The position numbers were made by a program, and so were the translations under genes. Below are positions 7,565 to 18,300 of a stretch of DNA of 64,000 nt, one piece after another. How positions within the stretch are numbered: position 1 is the stretch's first letter; every line of letters starts with the position of its first letter. Below the pieces are notes generated by a model that saw only the letters and a list, made by a program, of their open reading frames with translations, was not told where the DNA came from and made no database searches. The stretch comes from Brevundimonas sp. (GTDB lineage: Bacteria; Pseudomonadota; Alphaproteobacteria; Caulobacterales; Caulobacteraceae), in NCBI GenBank assembly GCA_016742215.1, contig JACVCC010000002.1, positions 392,868 through 456,867 of the forward strand. Direction: 5' to 3'.

Positions 7565-8791
7565 TCAGTTCGCTGCCGCGCAACCGGCGTCCGGATGCGC
7601 CAGCAGGCCCAGGTCGATCGCGTTCGCCATCGCCTCGTAGCCGGCGTCGTTGGGATGCAGGCGGTCATCACGACTGTAGACCGTCTGCATCGCCTCAGGA
7701 TTGGCCGGGTCGCGGGTGGCGGCGTCGAAGTCTGCGACCCCGGCGAAGGCGTCATTCTCACGAATGAAGGCGTTCAGCGTGCGACGGGTGTCGGCCGAGC
7801 GGGCATCGTAGCGTTCCGACCCGTCGAAGGGCATGACCGTGCCGCCGATCAGACGGACGCCGTGCAGGGCCAGTCGGTCGGCGATCTGGCGATAGCCGGC
7901 GATAACGGTCGAGGCGTCGAGACCGGGCTGGGACGGGTCGCCGGAGTGGCGGATGTCATTGATGCCCTCGATCAGGATGACGAAGTCCACGCGCGGCTGG
8001 GACAGAACGTCCCGGTCCAGACGCATCAGGACGCTGGGGCTGCGGCCATGGCGGATCACCTGATTGCCACTGATGCCGGCGTTCACGACGACATAGCCGC
8101 CGGGGCAGGTGTCGTGCAGGCGCTGCGCCAGCACGGAGGGCCAGTCGGCGTTGGCGCCGAGGGTCGAGGTGGCGCCTTCGGTGATCGAGTCGCCCAAGGC
8201 CACGATGACAACCGGCGACCGCTCCGTCTCGCCCAGCACCGCCGAGATCACCGACTGGCGGCGGACGAGTTCGGCGTCGTCGGCGACCGCGGCGTCGCCC
8301 TGACCAATGCGGACAGGCGTGCGACGTACGGCGCCGCGCACCGAGCCGGGAAGGTAGGTCTGGACCGTGATGGTCTCGAAGACCTCGATGTCGGCGGGGA
8401 CGGGGTCGCTGAACATCACCTGCCCGGGCGGCAGGTCGATCGCTGTCTGGCCGCTGAAGGTCAGACGCACGGTCCGGCCGTCGGCGGTCAGGGTCATGCC
8501 GCCGATGCTGAGGGGCTCCACACCGACTTCGTTGCTGACGCGCAGGCGCAGGGTGCGAGCGGCGGCGCCCAGCCGGATGTCCTGACGGACGGTCTGGTTC
8601 TCATACGAGAGCGGAGCCTCCGGCGTGCCGTCGAAGCGCGGCGGGGCGGGGGAGGCGGTCCAGAGGGGCGCCCAGGTCGCGTTCGGGGGAGAATGGCCTT
8701 CCGCGACCTGGGCCGCGGCGAGCGGCGCGGCCGACAAAAACACAAGAGCAGCAAAGGCTCCGACTGCGCGCGCTCGCCGGATCGGGGTCAC
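7565..8791 (-). CDS. Secreted SGNH/GDSL-type esterase
   Basis: A 408-residue exported hydrolase with a signal peptide ending near PLAAAQ. An N-terminal beta-rich domain (about 40-190) precedes the SGNH domain. Block I is VIVALGDSITEGATS with the nucleophile Ser; the oxyanion Gly/Asn are in NAGISGNQV and EGINDI; block V is DRLHPNDAGY with the catalytic Asp and His. SGNH esterases often remove acetyl groups from polysaccharides. It is the last gene of the alginate operon, its ATG overlapping the preceding SDR stop by four bases (ATGA). Deacetylation of O-acetylated alginate is a reasonable but unproven role. Confidence 0.88.
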   Translation of the reverse strand: MTPIRRARAVGAFAALVFLSAAPLAAAQVAEGHSPPNATWAPLWTASPAPPRFDGTPEAPLSYENQTVRQDIRLGAAARTLRLRVSNEVGVEPLSIGGMTLTADGRTVRLTFSGQTAIDLPPGQVMFSDPVPADIEVFETITVQTYLPGSVRGAVRRTPVRIGQGDAAVADDAELVRRQSVISAVLGETERSPVVIVALGDSITEGATSTLGANADWPSVLAQRLHDTCPGGYVVVNAGISGNQVIRHGRSPSVLMRLDRDVLSQPRVDFVILIEGINDIRHSGDPSQPGLDASTVIAGYRQIADRLALHGVRLIGGTVMPFDGSERYDARSADTRRTLNAFIRENDAFAGVADFDAATRDPANPEAMQTVYSRDDRLHPNDAGYEAMANAIDLGLLAHPDAGCAAAN

Positions 8792-9540
8792 GAGAAGAAG
8801 GTCCCGCCGTTGACGTCCAGGTTCACGCCGGTGACGAAGGCGGCGTCGTCCGAGGCCAGGTAGGCGACGGTGCGGGCCACTTCGGCGGCATTGCCCTGAC
8901 GACGCAGGGGCGTGGCCGCGGCGACGGCCGTGCGGACCTCGGCCTTGGTGAAGTCGTCGTGGAAGCGGGTCGCGATCATGCCGCAGGTCAGGGCGTTCAC
9001 GCGGATGCCCTGCGGGCCCAGTTCCTTGGCCATGGCGCGGGTGAAGGTCATCACCGCGCCCTTGGCCGTGGCGTAGATCGAGGCGCCGGGGCCGCCGCCG
9101 TCGCGACCAGCCTGCGAAGCGAAGTTCACGATCGCCCCGCCTTCGGCCATGTGCGGCACGGTCGCGCGGGTGACGAGGTAGGTCGACTTCAGGTTCAGGT
9201 TCATGACCGTGTCGAAGAAGGCCTCGTCGATCTCGGCCAGCGGACGACGCTGGACCATGCCGCCGGTCAGGTTGACCAGAATGTCGACCCGGGGACCGAA
9301 GGCGGCCAGGGCGGCGTCGACCAGACCGGCGGCCTGATCGGCCTGCGTCAGGTCGGCGCGATGCAGGATCGCCTCACCGCCGGCCTCCTTGATCGTCGCC
9401 AGGGTCGCCGAGGCCGAGGCCTCGTCGTTGGCGTAGTTGATGACCACCCGGGCGCCTTCGGCTGCCAGTTTGATCGAGACCTCGCGGCCGATGTCGCGTC
9501 CACCGCCGGTGACGATGGCGACCTTGCCCTGCAAGCGCAT
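8788..9540 (-). CDS. SDR oxidoreductase, candidate DEH reductase
   Basis: A 250-residue short-chain dehydrogenase. Cofactor motif TGGGRDIG (about residues 11-18), Ser142, Tyr156 and Lys160 (YATAK) are present. The usual NNAG is replaced by NLTGG. The sequence closes with FVTGVNLDVNGGTFFS. It starts right after the MFS transporter stop and overlaps the esterase start. In known alginate pathways, an SDR of this size reduces 4-deoxy-L-erythro-5-hexoseulose uronate (DEH) to KDG. Location between the DEH transporter candidate and the lyases makes that the best guess; specificity cannot be read from the sequence. Confidence 0.88.
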   Translation of the reverse strand: MRLQGKVAIVTGGGRDIGREVSIKLAAEGARVVINYANDEASASATLATIKEAGGEAILHRADLTQADQAAGLVDAALAAFGPRVDILVNLTGGMVQRRPLAEIDEAFFDTVMNLNLKSTYLVTRATVPHMAEGGAIVNFASQAGRDGGGPGASIYATAKGAVMTFTRAMAKELGPQGIRVNALTCGMIATRFHDDFTKAEVRTAVAAATPLRRQGNAAEVARTVAYLASDDAAFVTGVNLDVNGGTFFS

Positions 9541-10839
9541 TCAGGAATCCTTGTTGATCGAAGACTTCGGCTGAACGGGCGCGATGCGTCCCATGACCAG
9601 CCAGATGGAGAGGAGGGAGAGCGGCACCAGCGCCGCCACCAGGATGAAGATCGGCCCGTAGGAGACCTTGGTCATCGCCGGCACCAGCCAGGTGGTGATC
9701 AGGGTGCCCGCCACGGCCGCCATGCCGCCGATGCCGGCCAGCGAGCCGACCGAACGACCGTCGAACATGTCGCCGGGTATGGTCTGGATGTTGCCGATCG
9801 CGACCTGGAAGCCGAACAGCACGCCGGCGATGACGATGACCGCCAGCGTCGGATCGGTGATCTGCGGGGCCGCGATCAGGCAGGGCGCCATGATCAGGCC
9901 GCCCAGGGTGATCGACAGCTTGCGGGCTATGTCGACGCCGCGGCCCGACTTGATCAGCCAGCCCGACAGCCAGCCGCCGAACAGGCTGCCGATCGCCGCG
10001 CCCACGAAGGGCACCCAGGCGAAGATGCCGATCTGCTTGATGTCGAAGCCGAAGGTCTCGGCCAGATAGAGTGGCAGCCACGAGACGAACAGCCACCAGA
10101 TCGGGTCGAGGAAGAAGCGCGACAGGATCAGGCCCCAGCTCTCGCGGTGGCTGAGCAGCTGACGCACGGTGGGGACATAGGCTCCGGTCGCAGGCGTGAC
10201 GCCGACGGGAGCCTCGACCGGCTGGACCTTCGAGTTCTCCAGCGCCTGTTCAGCCGCAGCGGCCCAGCCCTCGCGGTTCGGGCCGGCCTTGTAGATGATC
10301 AGCCACGGCAGCAGCCAGATGAAGCCCAGCACGCCGATCAGCAGGAAGGTGCCCTTCCAGCCCAGTGACAGGAACAGCAGGGCGATCAGCGGCGCCGAGA
10401 CGATGGCCCCGACAGAGGCGCCCGCGTTGAAGATGCCTTGGGCGAAGGCGCGCTCGGTCGGCGGGAACCACTCGGCATTGGCCTTCACAGCGCCCGGCCA
10501 GGCGCCGGCCTCGGAGATCCCCAGCATGGCGCGGAAGATGCTGAACGACAGGATGGAGTTGGCCATGGCGTGCAGGGCGATCGAGATCGACCAGGCGCCG
10601 ATCGACAGGGCGAAGCCCAGCCGCACGCCGATGGCGTCGAACAGCTTGCCGAAGACGAACTGGCCGATGGCGTAGAAGACCATGAAGATGGTCACCAGGG
10701 CCGCGTAGTCCTCCTTGGTCGCGCCGATTTCGGGCGCAATCTCGGGCCACATTACGGCTAGCGCATTGCGGTCGATGTAGTTGATCACCGTGGCGACGGC
10801 GATCAGGCCGATGATGACCCAACGGAGGTTCTTCTTCAT
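9541..10839 (-). CDS. MFS transporter, hexuronate/DEH-type (ExuT-like)
   Basis: A 432-residue inner-membrane transporter of the anion:cation symporter type. I chose the ATG at 10837-10839 because it shares one base with the upstream PL17 stop (TGATG) and has GGGAGA nine bases upstream. The first helix, NLRWVIIGLIAVATVINYID, with the NYIDR motif, is characteristic of ExuT/GudP-like uronate and sugar-acid transporters. SEAGAWPGAVKANAEWFPP and AFAQGIFNAGASVGAIVSAP also match that group. Downstream helices include RFFLDPIWWLFVSWLPLYL. Between an oligoalginate lyase and an SDR it is likely the importer of the monomeric unsaturated uronate. Confidence 0.92.
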   Translation of the reverse strand: MKKNLRWVIIGLIAVATVINYIDRNALAVMWPEIAPEIGATKEDYAALVTIFMVFYAIGQFVFGKLFDAIGVRLGFALSIGAWSISIALHAMANSILSFSIFRAMLGISEAGAWPGAVKANAEWFPPTERAFAQGIFNAGASVGAIVSAPLIALLFLSLGWKGTFLLIGVLGFIWLLPWLIIYKAGPNREGWAAAAEQALENSKVQPVEAPVGVTPATGAYVPTVRQLLSHRESWGLILSRFFLDPIWWLFVSWLPLYLAETFGFDIKQIGIFAWVPFVGAAIGSLFGGWLSGWLIKSGRGVDIARKLSITLGGLIMAPCLIAAPQITDPTLAVIVIAGVLFGFQVAIGNIQTIPGDMFDGRSVGSLAGIGGMAAVAGTLITTWLVPAMTKVSYGPIFILVAALVPLSLLSIWLVMGRIAPVQPKSSINKDS

Positions 10840-13082
10840 CAGCGGGTCTCCCGATCGAAGCGGGCCCAGGGGCCCGTCCATTCATAGGTCTGGCCGCCGG
10901 ACTGGATGCGGTGGCGTTGGGTGGCGGCGCCCGGATCGTCGGCGATGCCGAGCGCCAGCGTCTTGCCGGAGGCGAGGGTGATGACGATCAGTTCGGCCCC
11001 GTCGCCGCGCGCGCGGTCGATGTCGCGGATGCGACTGGTCGAGCCCGACACCGTCTCGGCCGTGCCGTCATAGGCCCCGTGCGGCTCCAGAACGGCGACG
11101 AAGCTGGCGTCGGCCTGACCGTCCATGCGGCGGATCAGGGCCTGTTCGCGGCGCAGGTTGAAGTTGGGGTCGTTGGCCCCGCTCTCGACCAGCAGCGCAC
11201 GAGTCGGGGCCGAGGCCGTGAAGCGGTAGGTATAGAACCGGCCGTCCAGCAGCCAGGTCAGGCTGCGACTGCCCTCGGCGGCCTCCGACTGGGCGTCGAC
11301 CCAGAGATGCTCGTAGCCGGCGCGGTCGCCCAACACCGGCCGCTCGGCCAGTGCCCGGCGGGCCTCGAAGCCCTGGGTGATGATGTGGCCGTTGAAGTGG
11401 AGCGGCAGATCATAGAGCGCCGGGCTGCTTCCATCGGCGCGCATCAGGTCGATGGCGATCGGGAAGTTCAGGTCCGGATGGCTGACCATGGCCAGGGTGC
11501 GGGTCAGGACCACGCCCGGATAGGCGTCGGCGGTCCGGCCCGAGGCGATCTGCACGCCGTGGGCCTCGTCGAGCTCGAACAGCAGCGGGGTGGTGCCGTG
11601 TTCCTCGCCCACGCGCCAGTCGGCGCCGAAATGGCTCTGGCCGTTCACGACAAGGGTGTTGTGAGCGACGGTCTGCATCGCCCAGCTGTCGTTCTCCGGC
11701 AGGTAGCGACCGCCTTCCTTGGCCTCGATGTTCAGGAAGCGCGCCGCGCCGTAGTCGGTCACCACGGGATTGCCGTTGTCATAGAACAGCCAGTTCAGGC
11801 GGTCGAAATGGCCGTGGCCCTGACCCTGCTGGGTGTTCTTCATCACCAGCGCCTGACCGTCCGGGCCGTTGGCTCGGAAGAAGACCAGATTGCCCAGGTC
11901 GCCGTTCGGCCCGTCGCGAAGCTGCATCGAGCGGAAGTCGAACGGTTGGGCCTGACCCTCCGCAACACCGCGCGCGATGGCGAGGCCGTCGGGGGAGAGC
12001 AGGGTGCGGCCCTGTTCGCGGGCGATGGTCAGCAGGCCGGGATCCTGCGTCTGGGAATAGGCGATGGCGACGCCCGTGACGATCTCCTCGCTGCGGATGC
12101 TCTTGTCCGGCATCGCGTCATTGATCGGCACGATTAGGCCGTCGTAGGTCGCCTGCAGCAGGGAATCGACCGCCTTCAGCAGCACCCCGTCGCGACGCTG
12201 GAAGATGCCGCGATCGGGCTCATTCTGCTGGATCGCGCGTGCGAAGATGATGAAGGGCGCCAGGGCGTAGCGTTGATAGTAGGGCCCCTCGGCATAGTAG
12301 CCGTCCGGCGAGAACAGCAGGTCGACCTGCCGCAGGAAGCCGGCGTCGCCCCGGGACCTGCCCGTGCCGTCCAGCGCGCGGCGGACCAGCTCGGGATCGC
12401 GCAGCACATAGCCGGTCTGCCCCACGCCCGCGGTGGCCCAGGTGGCGTGGTTGTGGATGCGGTCGAAGTATTCGGCGTTGTCGCTGGACAGGAAGTTCGC
12501 CATTCGGCGGAAGACATCGTCGTCGATGCGCTGGCGGTCTGCCGGGCTCAGGGTGTCGCGGATCGCGTCATAGCCCTGGCTGCCATAGACCAGCCATACA
12601 GAGTCGTTCAGCGCCTGCCAGAACAGCTTGCCCCGCACCGAGGACCGCTCGACCGGGTGCAGACCCAGGGTCGGATAGAGGTCGGCGTAGGCCAGCAGGA
12701 TGTCGCGGGCGAAGTCGGCATAGGCCCCGTCTCCGGTGATCCGGTACAGGGCGCCGGCCCCGGCGATCAGCTTGTAGTTGGCCTTGTGTTGCTCGTGCGA
12801 GGCGCCGCCGCCCGGATCGACCGGCTGGGGCACGTTGACGCCAGCGGCCATCCCGGCGCGGACTTCGGCTTCGACGCGGGCGACCTCGGCGGCGAACATC
12901 GGATATCGGTCGCCGGCCTGGGCCATCGCCTGCCAGTCCGCCGGCGAGACGAGCACGGGACCGAAGTCGGCGGCTGCGGGGGCAGCAGCCTGTTGCGCGG
13001 CGGCCGGCGCTGCGGCCAGGGCCATCGGCGCGGCGGCGGCTCCGCAGGCGAGCAGCATCAGAAGCAGGGGGCGCTTGCTCAT
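10839..13082 (-). CDS. Oligoalginate lyase, polysaccharide lyase family 17
   Basis: A 747-residue exported enzyme: signal peptide (about 1-30, ending in an Ala-rich AAAPAAAQQ), an alpha/alpha-barrel domain to about residue 370, and a heparinase II/III-like beta domain after it. RIHNHATWATAGVGQTGYV includes Asn211 and His212, EGPYYQRYAL includes Tyr268, and QGQGHGHFDRLNW includes His423. From memory these align at constant spacing with the catalytic Asn201, His202, Tyr258 and His413 of Saccharophagus Alg17C. The family acts exolytically on alginate oligomers to release unsaturated uronate monomer. The ATG overlaps the PL6 stop by four bases. Confidence 0.93.
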   Translation of the reverse strand: MSKRPLLLMLLACGAAAAPMALAAAPAAAQQAAAPAAADFGPVLVSPADWQAMAQAGDRYPMFAAEVARVEAEVRAGMAAGVNVPQPVDPGGGASHEQHKANYKLIAGAGALYRITGDGAYADFARDILLAYADLYPTLGLHPVERSSVRGKLFWQALNDSVWLVYGSQGYDAIRDTLSPADRQRIDDDVFRRMANFLSSDNAEYFDRIHNHATWATAGVGQTGYVLRDPELVRRALDGTGRSRGDAGFLRQVDLLFSPDGYYAEGPYYQRYALAPFIIFARAIQQNEPDRGIFQRRDGVLLKAVDSLLQATYDGLIVPINDAMPDKSIRSEEIVTGVAIAYSQTQDPGLLTIAREQGRTLLSPDGLAIARGVAEGQAQPFDFRSMQLRDGPNGDLGNLVFFRANGPDGQALVMKNTQQGQGHGHFDRLNWLFYDNGNPVVTDYGAARFLNIEAKEGGRYLPENDSWAMQTVAHNTLVVNGQSHFGADWRVGEEHGTTPLLFELDEAHGVQIASGRTADAYPGVVLTRTLAMVSHPDLNFPIAIDLMRADGSSPALYDLPLHFNGHIITQGFEARRALAERPVLGDRAGYEHLWVDAQSEAAEGSRSLTWLLDGRFYTYRFTASAPTRALLVESGANDPNFNLRREQALIRRMDGQADASFVAVLEPHGAYDGTAETVSGSTSRIRDIDRARGDGAELIVITLASGKTLALGIADDPGAATQRHRIQSGGQTYEWTGPWARFDRETR

Positions 13083-15307
13083 GGGGCGGTCTCCACGGCA
13101 GGGACGTTGGCGACCAGATCGGCAGTGCCGGTCAGGCTGTTGTCGCGCCAGATCAGAAGGGGTTCGCCCACGCGACGGAAGAAGCGGGCCGGGCCGCTGT
13201 CGACGAAGCGGTTGTCGGCGATCTCGGCGCGCTGGACGCCGTACAGGCGCAGCGAGGCCGGCTCGTCACCGCCCCGGCCGACACGCTCGAATGTCGAGCC
13301 GGTCACGGTCAGGCGTGGGCCGAAGGTGCTTTCGTCCGTGCCGCCCCGGTAGAGGTTCAGCATGGGGCCGGTCACATTGCGGAAGGTCGAGTCCACGATC
13401 TCGACCACCTCGGCATTGTAGGTCCCGAGATCCTGGGTCTCCGCGCGAGCGTCGATCACAGAGCCGGTCAGGCCATCGACGCTGACGTCCTCGAGGCGGA
13501 TCAGGTCAGCAAGGGTGCGAGGCCCGGCCGAGAAGATGTTGAACGCGCGGTTGACGGTCATGTCCGAGAACCGGACGCTCTGTATCAGCAGGCGGTAGGA
13601 AGCGGCGCCGGTCCGGGCGCGGATCACGGCGTTGCCGGCCTCGTCCGGCGCTGACGCGCCCGAGATCGACAGGTTGGCCAGCTTCAGCGCTCCGCCGCGT
13701 TCGATCTCGAACAGGGTCGGACGCGAGAACAGGATCCGGGCCGTTCCGTTGGCGGTGCCCTCGACCGTGACCGCGCGGGTGATCGACAGCACCTGGTTCA
13801 CGACATAGTCGCCTGCGGCGAGCGTCACCCGATCTCCGGGCTCGGCGACCGACAGGGCGGTGGTCAGGGTGTCCTCGCCGGGGGCGACGGTACGGACGCG
13901 GCCGCTGTCCAGGTCGGCGCTCGCCTGGCTCTTGGGATACCAGTCCACGCCCACGGCGCTGCGCGACACAAAGGCCAGATCGCGACGGGCGCCGACGCCG
14001 TCATGACCTTCGGGTGCGAACAGGCGTCCGCGGCCCCGGGTCACGGCGATCTCTGCCGTCTCGAAGCCGGGCAGGGCATGGCGGCGCGCGGGGGACTGTT
14101 CGTTGTTCGAGAAGTCGATGCCGCTCATGTCGCCCAAAATCCGCACCGGATCGCGGCCGTCGCGGTTGACGATCAGATTGTTGGCCATGCGGGTCGAGAT
14201 CGGCGCAGCCGAACGCTCGTCGTCCATGCCGGCGCCGAGGAAGACCTCGCGCGCATCGACGATGGTGTTGTTCTCGATGATGGTGTCCGAGACCTGGACG
14301 TAGCGGTGCACCGGCGAGTTCGGCACACCGTACATGATCGTCAGGGCGCTGGCGAAGCCGGTCCCCGACAGGCCCTCCATGTAGTTGTTGCGCACGGTGT
14401 TGTTGCGATTGATCACCCGGATGCCGCCGGTGTTGACCACGCCATTGCCGATGAAGACGTTGTCCTCGACCAGATTGCCGTCGCCGTGCCGCAGCACCAG
14501 CGAGCCCTGGGCCTCGAAGAAGACGTTGCCGCGATAGGTATTGCCGCCGGACTTGTTGGAGACGACTTCCACCTCGCCATTGGTGTGCTCGAACCAGTTC
14601 GCGGTGACGGTGGTGAAGGAGTTGGACGTCGAGTCATGGCTGGTGCCGACCCGGATCGTCTCGCCGCCGTTCGAGCCGAGGGTCGGGCGACGGCCGAAAT
14701 AGTTGTGGTCGATCAGGTGATGGTTCTCGAGCCCCTGCTCGGCGTCGCGGACGACAACGAGGGTCGTACCCGCGTTGGTCTTGCCCACCAGATGGTTGTG
14801 ATCGAACCGGTTGCGCTGGCCGTACAGGGCCACCCAGTTGTCGCTCTCGTCCCGCTGCGGTTTGGAGAACCCATCGATGACGACGCCGGTGACGCGGCTG
14901 TAGTCGGCGCGGTCGGTGCGTGAGCGTCGGAAGGCGACGACCTCGCCAGTCGGTGACCAGCCGTCCCGGAACACCAGATTGGACACAACCAGATGCTGGC
15001 CGGCCATGCGCAGGTTGGACTGTCCGCTGATGATCACGCCGCCGGGCGTCTGGGCCGTCAGGGTGATGGGGGCGCCCGAACGACCCTGACCGGTGAAGAC
15101 AATCTGGAAGTCGCTCCAGACTCCGTCGGCCAGGGTGATGGTGTCGCCGGGGCGGGCCTGCCGCACCGCAGGCGCGAACTCGGCCTGGGTGCGCACAAGA
15201 ACGTCCTCGGCCAGGGCTGCGCCCGGAAGGCTGAGGCCGGCGAAGGCGACAGCGGCGCAGAGTACGCGCGCCGCTTCACCCGTCCGCACTGAACTAGAAG
15301 CGAACAT
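13079..15307 (-). CDS. Alginate lyase, polysaccharide lyase family 6 (two-domain)
   Basis: A 742-residue exported beta-helix lyase. The start overlaps the end of the TonB receptor gene by 14 bases. The signal peptide ends near GAALA/EDV. The N-terminal chondroitinase-B-like domain (about 30-400) has HNYFGRRPTLGSNGGETIRV and EVEVVSNKSGGNTYRGN, followed by GSLVLRHG. Lys252 and Arg273 are 21 residues apart, the same spacing I recall for the catalytic pair of chondroitinase B. A second beta-helix domain fills about 470-740, as in two-domain PL6 enzymes. PL6 enzymes cut alginate in the periplasm or at the outer membrane, feeding the PL17 enzyme encoded next. Confidence 0.92.
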   Translation of the reverse strand: MFASSSVRTGEAARVLCAAVAFAGLSLPGAALAEDVLVRTQAEFAPAVRQARPGDTITLADGVWSDFQIVFTGQGRSGAPITLTAQTPGGVIISGQSNLRMAGQHLVVSNLVFRDGWSPTGEVVAFRRSRTDRADYSRVTGVVIDGFSKPQRDESDNWVALYGQRNRFDHNHLVGKTNAGTTLVVVRDAEQGLENHHLIDHNYFGRRPTLGSNGGETIRVGTSHDSTSNSFTTVTANWFEHTNGEVEVVSNKSGGNTYRGNVFFEAQGSLVLRHGDGNLVEDNVFIGNGVVNTGGIRVINRNNTVRNNYMEGLSGTGFASALTIMYGVPNSPVHRYVQVSDTIIENNTIVDAREVFLGAGMDDERSAAPISTRMANNLIVNRDGRDPVRILGDMSGIDFSNNEQSPARRHALPGFETAEIAVTRGRGRLFAPEGHDGVGARRDLAFVSRSAVGVDWYPKSQASADLDSGRVRTVAPGEDTLTTALSVAEPGDRVTLAAGDYVVNQVLSITRAVTVEGTANGTARILFSRPTLFEIERGGALKLANLSISGASAPDEAGNAVIRARTGAASYRLLIQSVRFSDMTVNRAFNIFSAGPRTLADLIRLEDVSVDGLTGSVIDARAETQDLGTYNAEVVEIVDSTFRNVTGPMLNLYRGGTDESTFGPRLTVTGSTFERVGRGGDEPASLRLYGVQRAEIADNRFVDSGPARFFRRVGEPLLIWRDNSLTGTADLVANVPAVETAP

Positions 15308-18300
15308 TGATCCCCGCTGTGATCCGCCGATCGGTCAGGCCGTTGTAGCAGAGCAGGGCATCGTCATTGATGCAGTACTCATTGGCGTCTTCGCGCGTGA
15401 GGTTGATCGCCTCCAGACCGATGTCGATCCAGTCGGTGACCGCATAGCTGATGCTGGCGTTCAGCTGGCCACGGTCATCGCTGACGCGCGGGACGTCGAA
15501 GGCCGAGGTGAAGGCTTCGGTGTTCAGGAAGTCCGAACGCCACGTGTAGCGGAGGCGCGCGCTCAGCCCGTACATCTCGTAGAAGACCGTCGCGTTGTAC
15601 GAGTATTTCGACAGGTTCTCGAGTTCGATCAGGTCCTGGGGCAGGGGGTTGAAGCCCAGGTCCCGGGTCGTGTTCCGCGTCAGGCCGATCGTCCGGTAGT
15701 TCTGAACGTCACCACCGGTTTCCTGGTAGGTGAAGTTGCCGATGAAGCCGAAGCCCGACGCCCAGCCCAGTTGCTGCTCGAACTGGGACAGGTCGTACTG
15801 CAGCGCCATCTCGACACCGGTCTGGGTCGTCTCGCCATCGACGTTGAACGTCGAGGTCAGCGGCACGCAGATGCCGACCTGACCGCGGTCCGGGCTGTTC
15901 TGGTTGATGATGGCGATCGGATTGTAGATGCCGCCGCCCGGGCAGGACGGATCGCGGCTGCGGTTCACGACGCCGCCGACCGAGTTGTCCGGCGGGCTTT
16001 CCGTCACGGTGGCGAACAGATTGTCGCGAACCTTGTGGAACACGCCCACGCTGACGAGGCTGGACGGCGCGAAATACCACTCGGCCGACAGGTCGAAGGA
16101 CAGCACGGCCTCAGGCTGCAGGTTCGGGTTGCCGCGGACCACGGCGCTGTTCTCGGAGGTCACGAAGGAAACCGACGAGGACAGGTTGTTGAAGTCCGGC
16201 CGCCGGATGTCGCGGGCGATGCCGCCGCGGATGATGACGTCCTCGCGCGGCTCCATCACGACGTTCAGCCGCGGCAGCCAGAACTCATAGGATGAGGAGT
16301 TTTCGTTCCGCGTGGCGGTCCCGCCGGTGGCGACGCTGTTGCCGATCGAGTCCAGATCGGTCGTGACGTAGCGCACGCCGACGTTGCCGCGCACCGGGAA
16401 GCCCAACGAACCGGTCTCGAAGTTCGCCTGCAGATAGGCGGCCGTGGTGGCCTCGGTGATCTCGAAGAAGGCGCTGGCCTGTGAAGTAGGAACGCCGATC
16501 TGGGCGATGTTGGACCCGTTGGCCGTGTTGCTGGCCGTGATCGCCGCGTTCAGGGCCGCCAGGGTGCCGGCCGGGTCGCGGAAGGCGCGCTGTCCGTTGA
16601 TGATCAGGAAGTCCGGGAACCACAGACGACGGTTGTCCGCCGCATTGAAGTTGCTCGGGCCGGGGATCAGCAGGTCAGCGAACAGATTGCCGCTCGGCCG
16701 GAAGAACGAGCTGGTGATGTTGGTGAAGCCCGTCGTGCCGGTGACGTTGTCGTTCAGCACGCTGGTCTCGTTCCAGCGCAGGCCCGCATCGATCGAGGTG
16801 ATGAAGGGCATCATGTCGAACGTGTCGTAGGACAGGTCCAGCCGGAGGGCCTGCTCCTCGTTCTCGCGCAGGTTCCGCGACTGCGCGACCTGCTGCAGGC
16901 GGTAGTTGGCCGGATCGGTCAGCATGGCTGCGGTCGGCGTGGTCGCCAGGCCCTGGGCGATGCCGAACTGCAGCGTGTCGTTGCGCAGGTCGAACTCGAT
17001 CGGCACCCCGTTGGCGAGGCTCACGCCCTGGACCGGGCGGGGCGCATTGGGGTTCACGAACTCCAGCGTCGTGTTGAAGCTCGGGAGGAAGGAGTCGGAC
17101 GTCGAAAGGGCGGCCTGACCACTGACGCTCAGCCGCTCGCCGGTCCATTCAAAACCCGTCGACCAGACCCGGCTCTCGGTGATGCGCGAGCCCGTGTCGC
17201 TGGTGGTCCGCAGGTAGGGGGCCAGGTTGCCGTTCAGGCGCGGCTGGATGATGCCTGCCAGGGCGGCCTGCACCGAGCCCAGATTGATGGTCCCGTTGGG
17301 GCCGTTGGCGTTGCCCAGATTGACGGTCTCGAACGCGGTGTTGTCCGTGTTGTCGACCACGCCATTGTCAGACACGGTCGAGATCTGGACGGTCGAGCTC
17401 TGCTCGGCCCGCTCCTGATCGTTCAGGACAGCGTCGAAATAGAAACGGAGATTGTCGGTCGGCTTCCACTCGGCGGTGCCGGAGAAGTTTTTCGTTTCAT
17501 ACTCGAAGTTGTCGTAGTCCTGATTGAAGAACTGGATGCGCAGGAAGGGGAAGCTCTCCGCGCTCGCCCGGCCCGACGTCGGGGTCACCACGGCGTCGCG
17601 GTCGACCCGCGGCCGGAAGGCGGCGACGTCCTGCTCGGCATAGCTGAAGCTGCCGACCAGACCGATCTCGCCGATGCCGGTATGCCATCGCCTGCCCATG
17701 GTGCCCGAGTAGCGGGGCGTCGCAGTGTCCGACAGGTCGCTGTATTCGGACTGTGCGCGGAAGGCGAACAGCGGCTCGCGCAGGTTCAAGGGGCGAATGG
17801 TGCGCAGGTTGATCGTGCCGCCGACCGAGCCCTCGATCGTTCCGGCTTCCGACACCTTGGTTACCTCGACAGAGCTGATCATCGAGGCGGCGAGGTCGTC
17901 GAAGCTGATGCCCGACCGGCCCGAACCGGAACCCACCGTGGACACGCCGTTGATTTCCACCCGGTTCGCATCGGTGCCGCGGATCTGCACGCCGCGACCG
18001 ACGCCCGCTTCCCGGGTGATCTGCACACCGGTCACGTTCTCGAGCACCTCGGCGAGGTTCTGGTCCGGCAGCTTGCCGATATCCTCTGCCTGGATGACCT
18101 CGACGAGGTTGTCGGCGTTTCGCTTCTCGGTCAGGGCGCTCTGGAGCGACGCCCTGATGCCGGTGACGACGATCTCGTCCAGGTTGCTGGCCTGTTCCGG
18201 GTCCTGTTGATCCGGTTGGGCCTCCTGGGCCGCCGCCGGAACGGCGATCGACATGGCCGTGGTGGCCAACAGAACGGATAGCAACCGGTGTGACGTGCGC

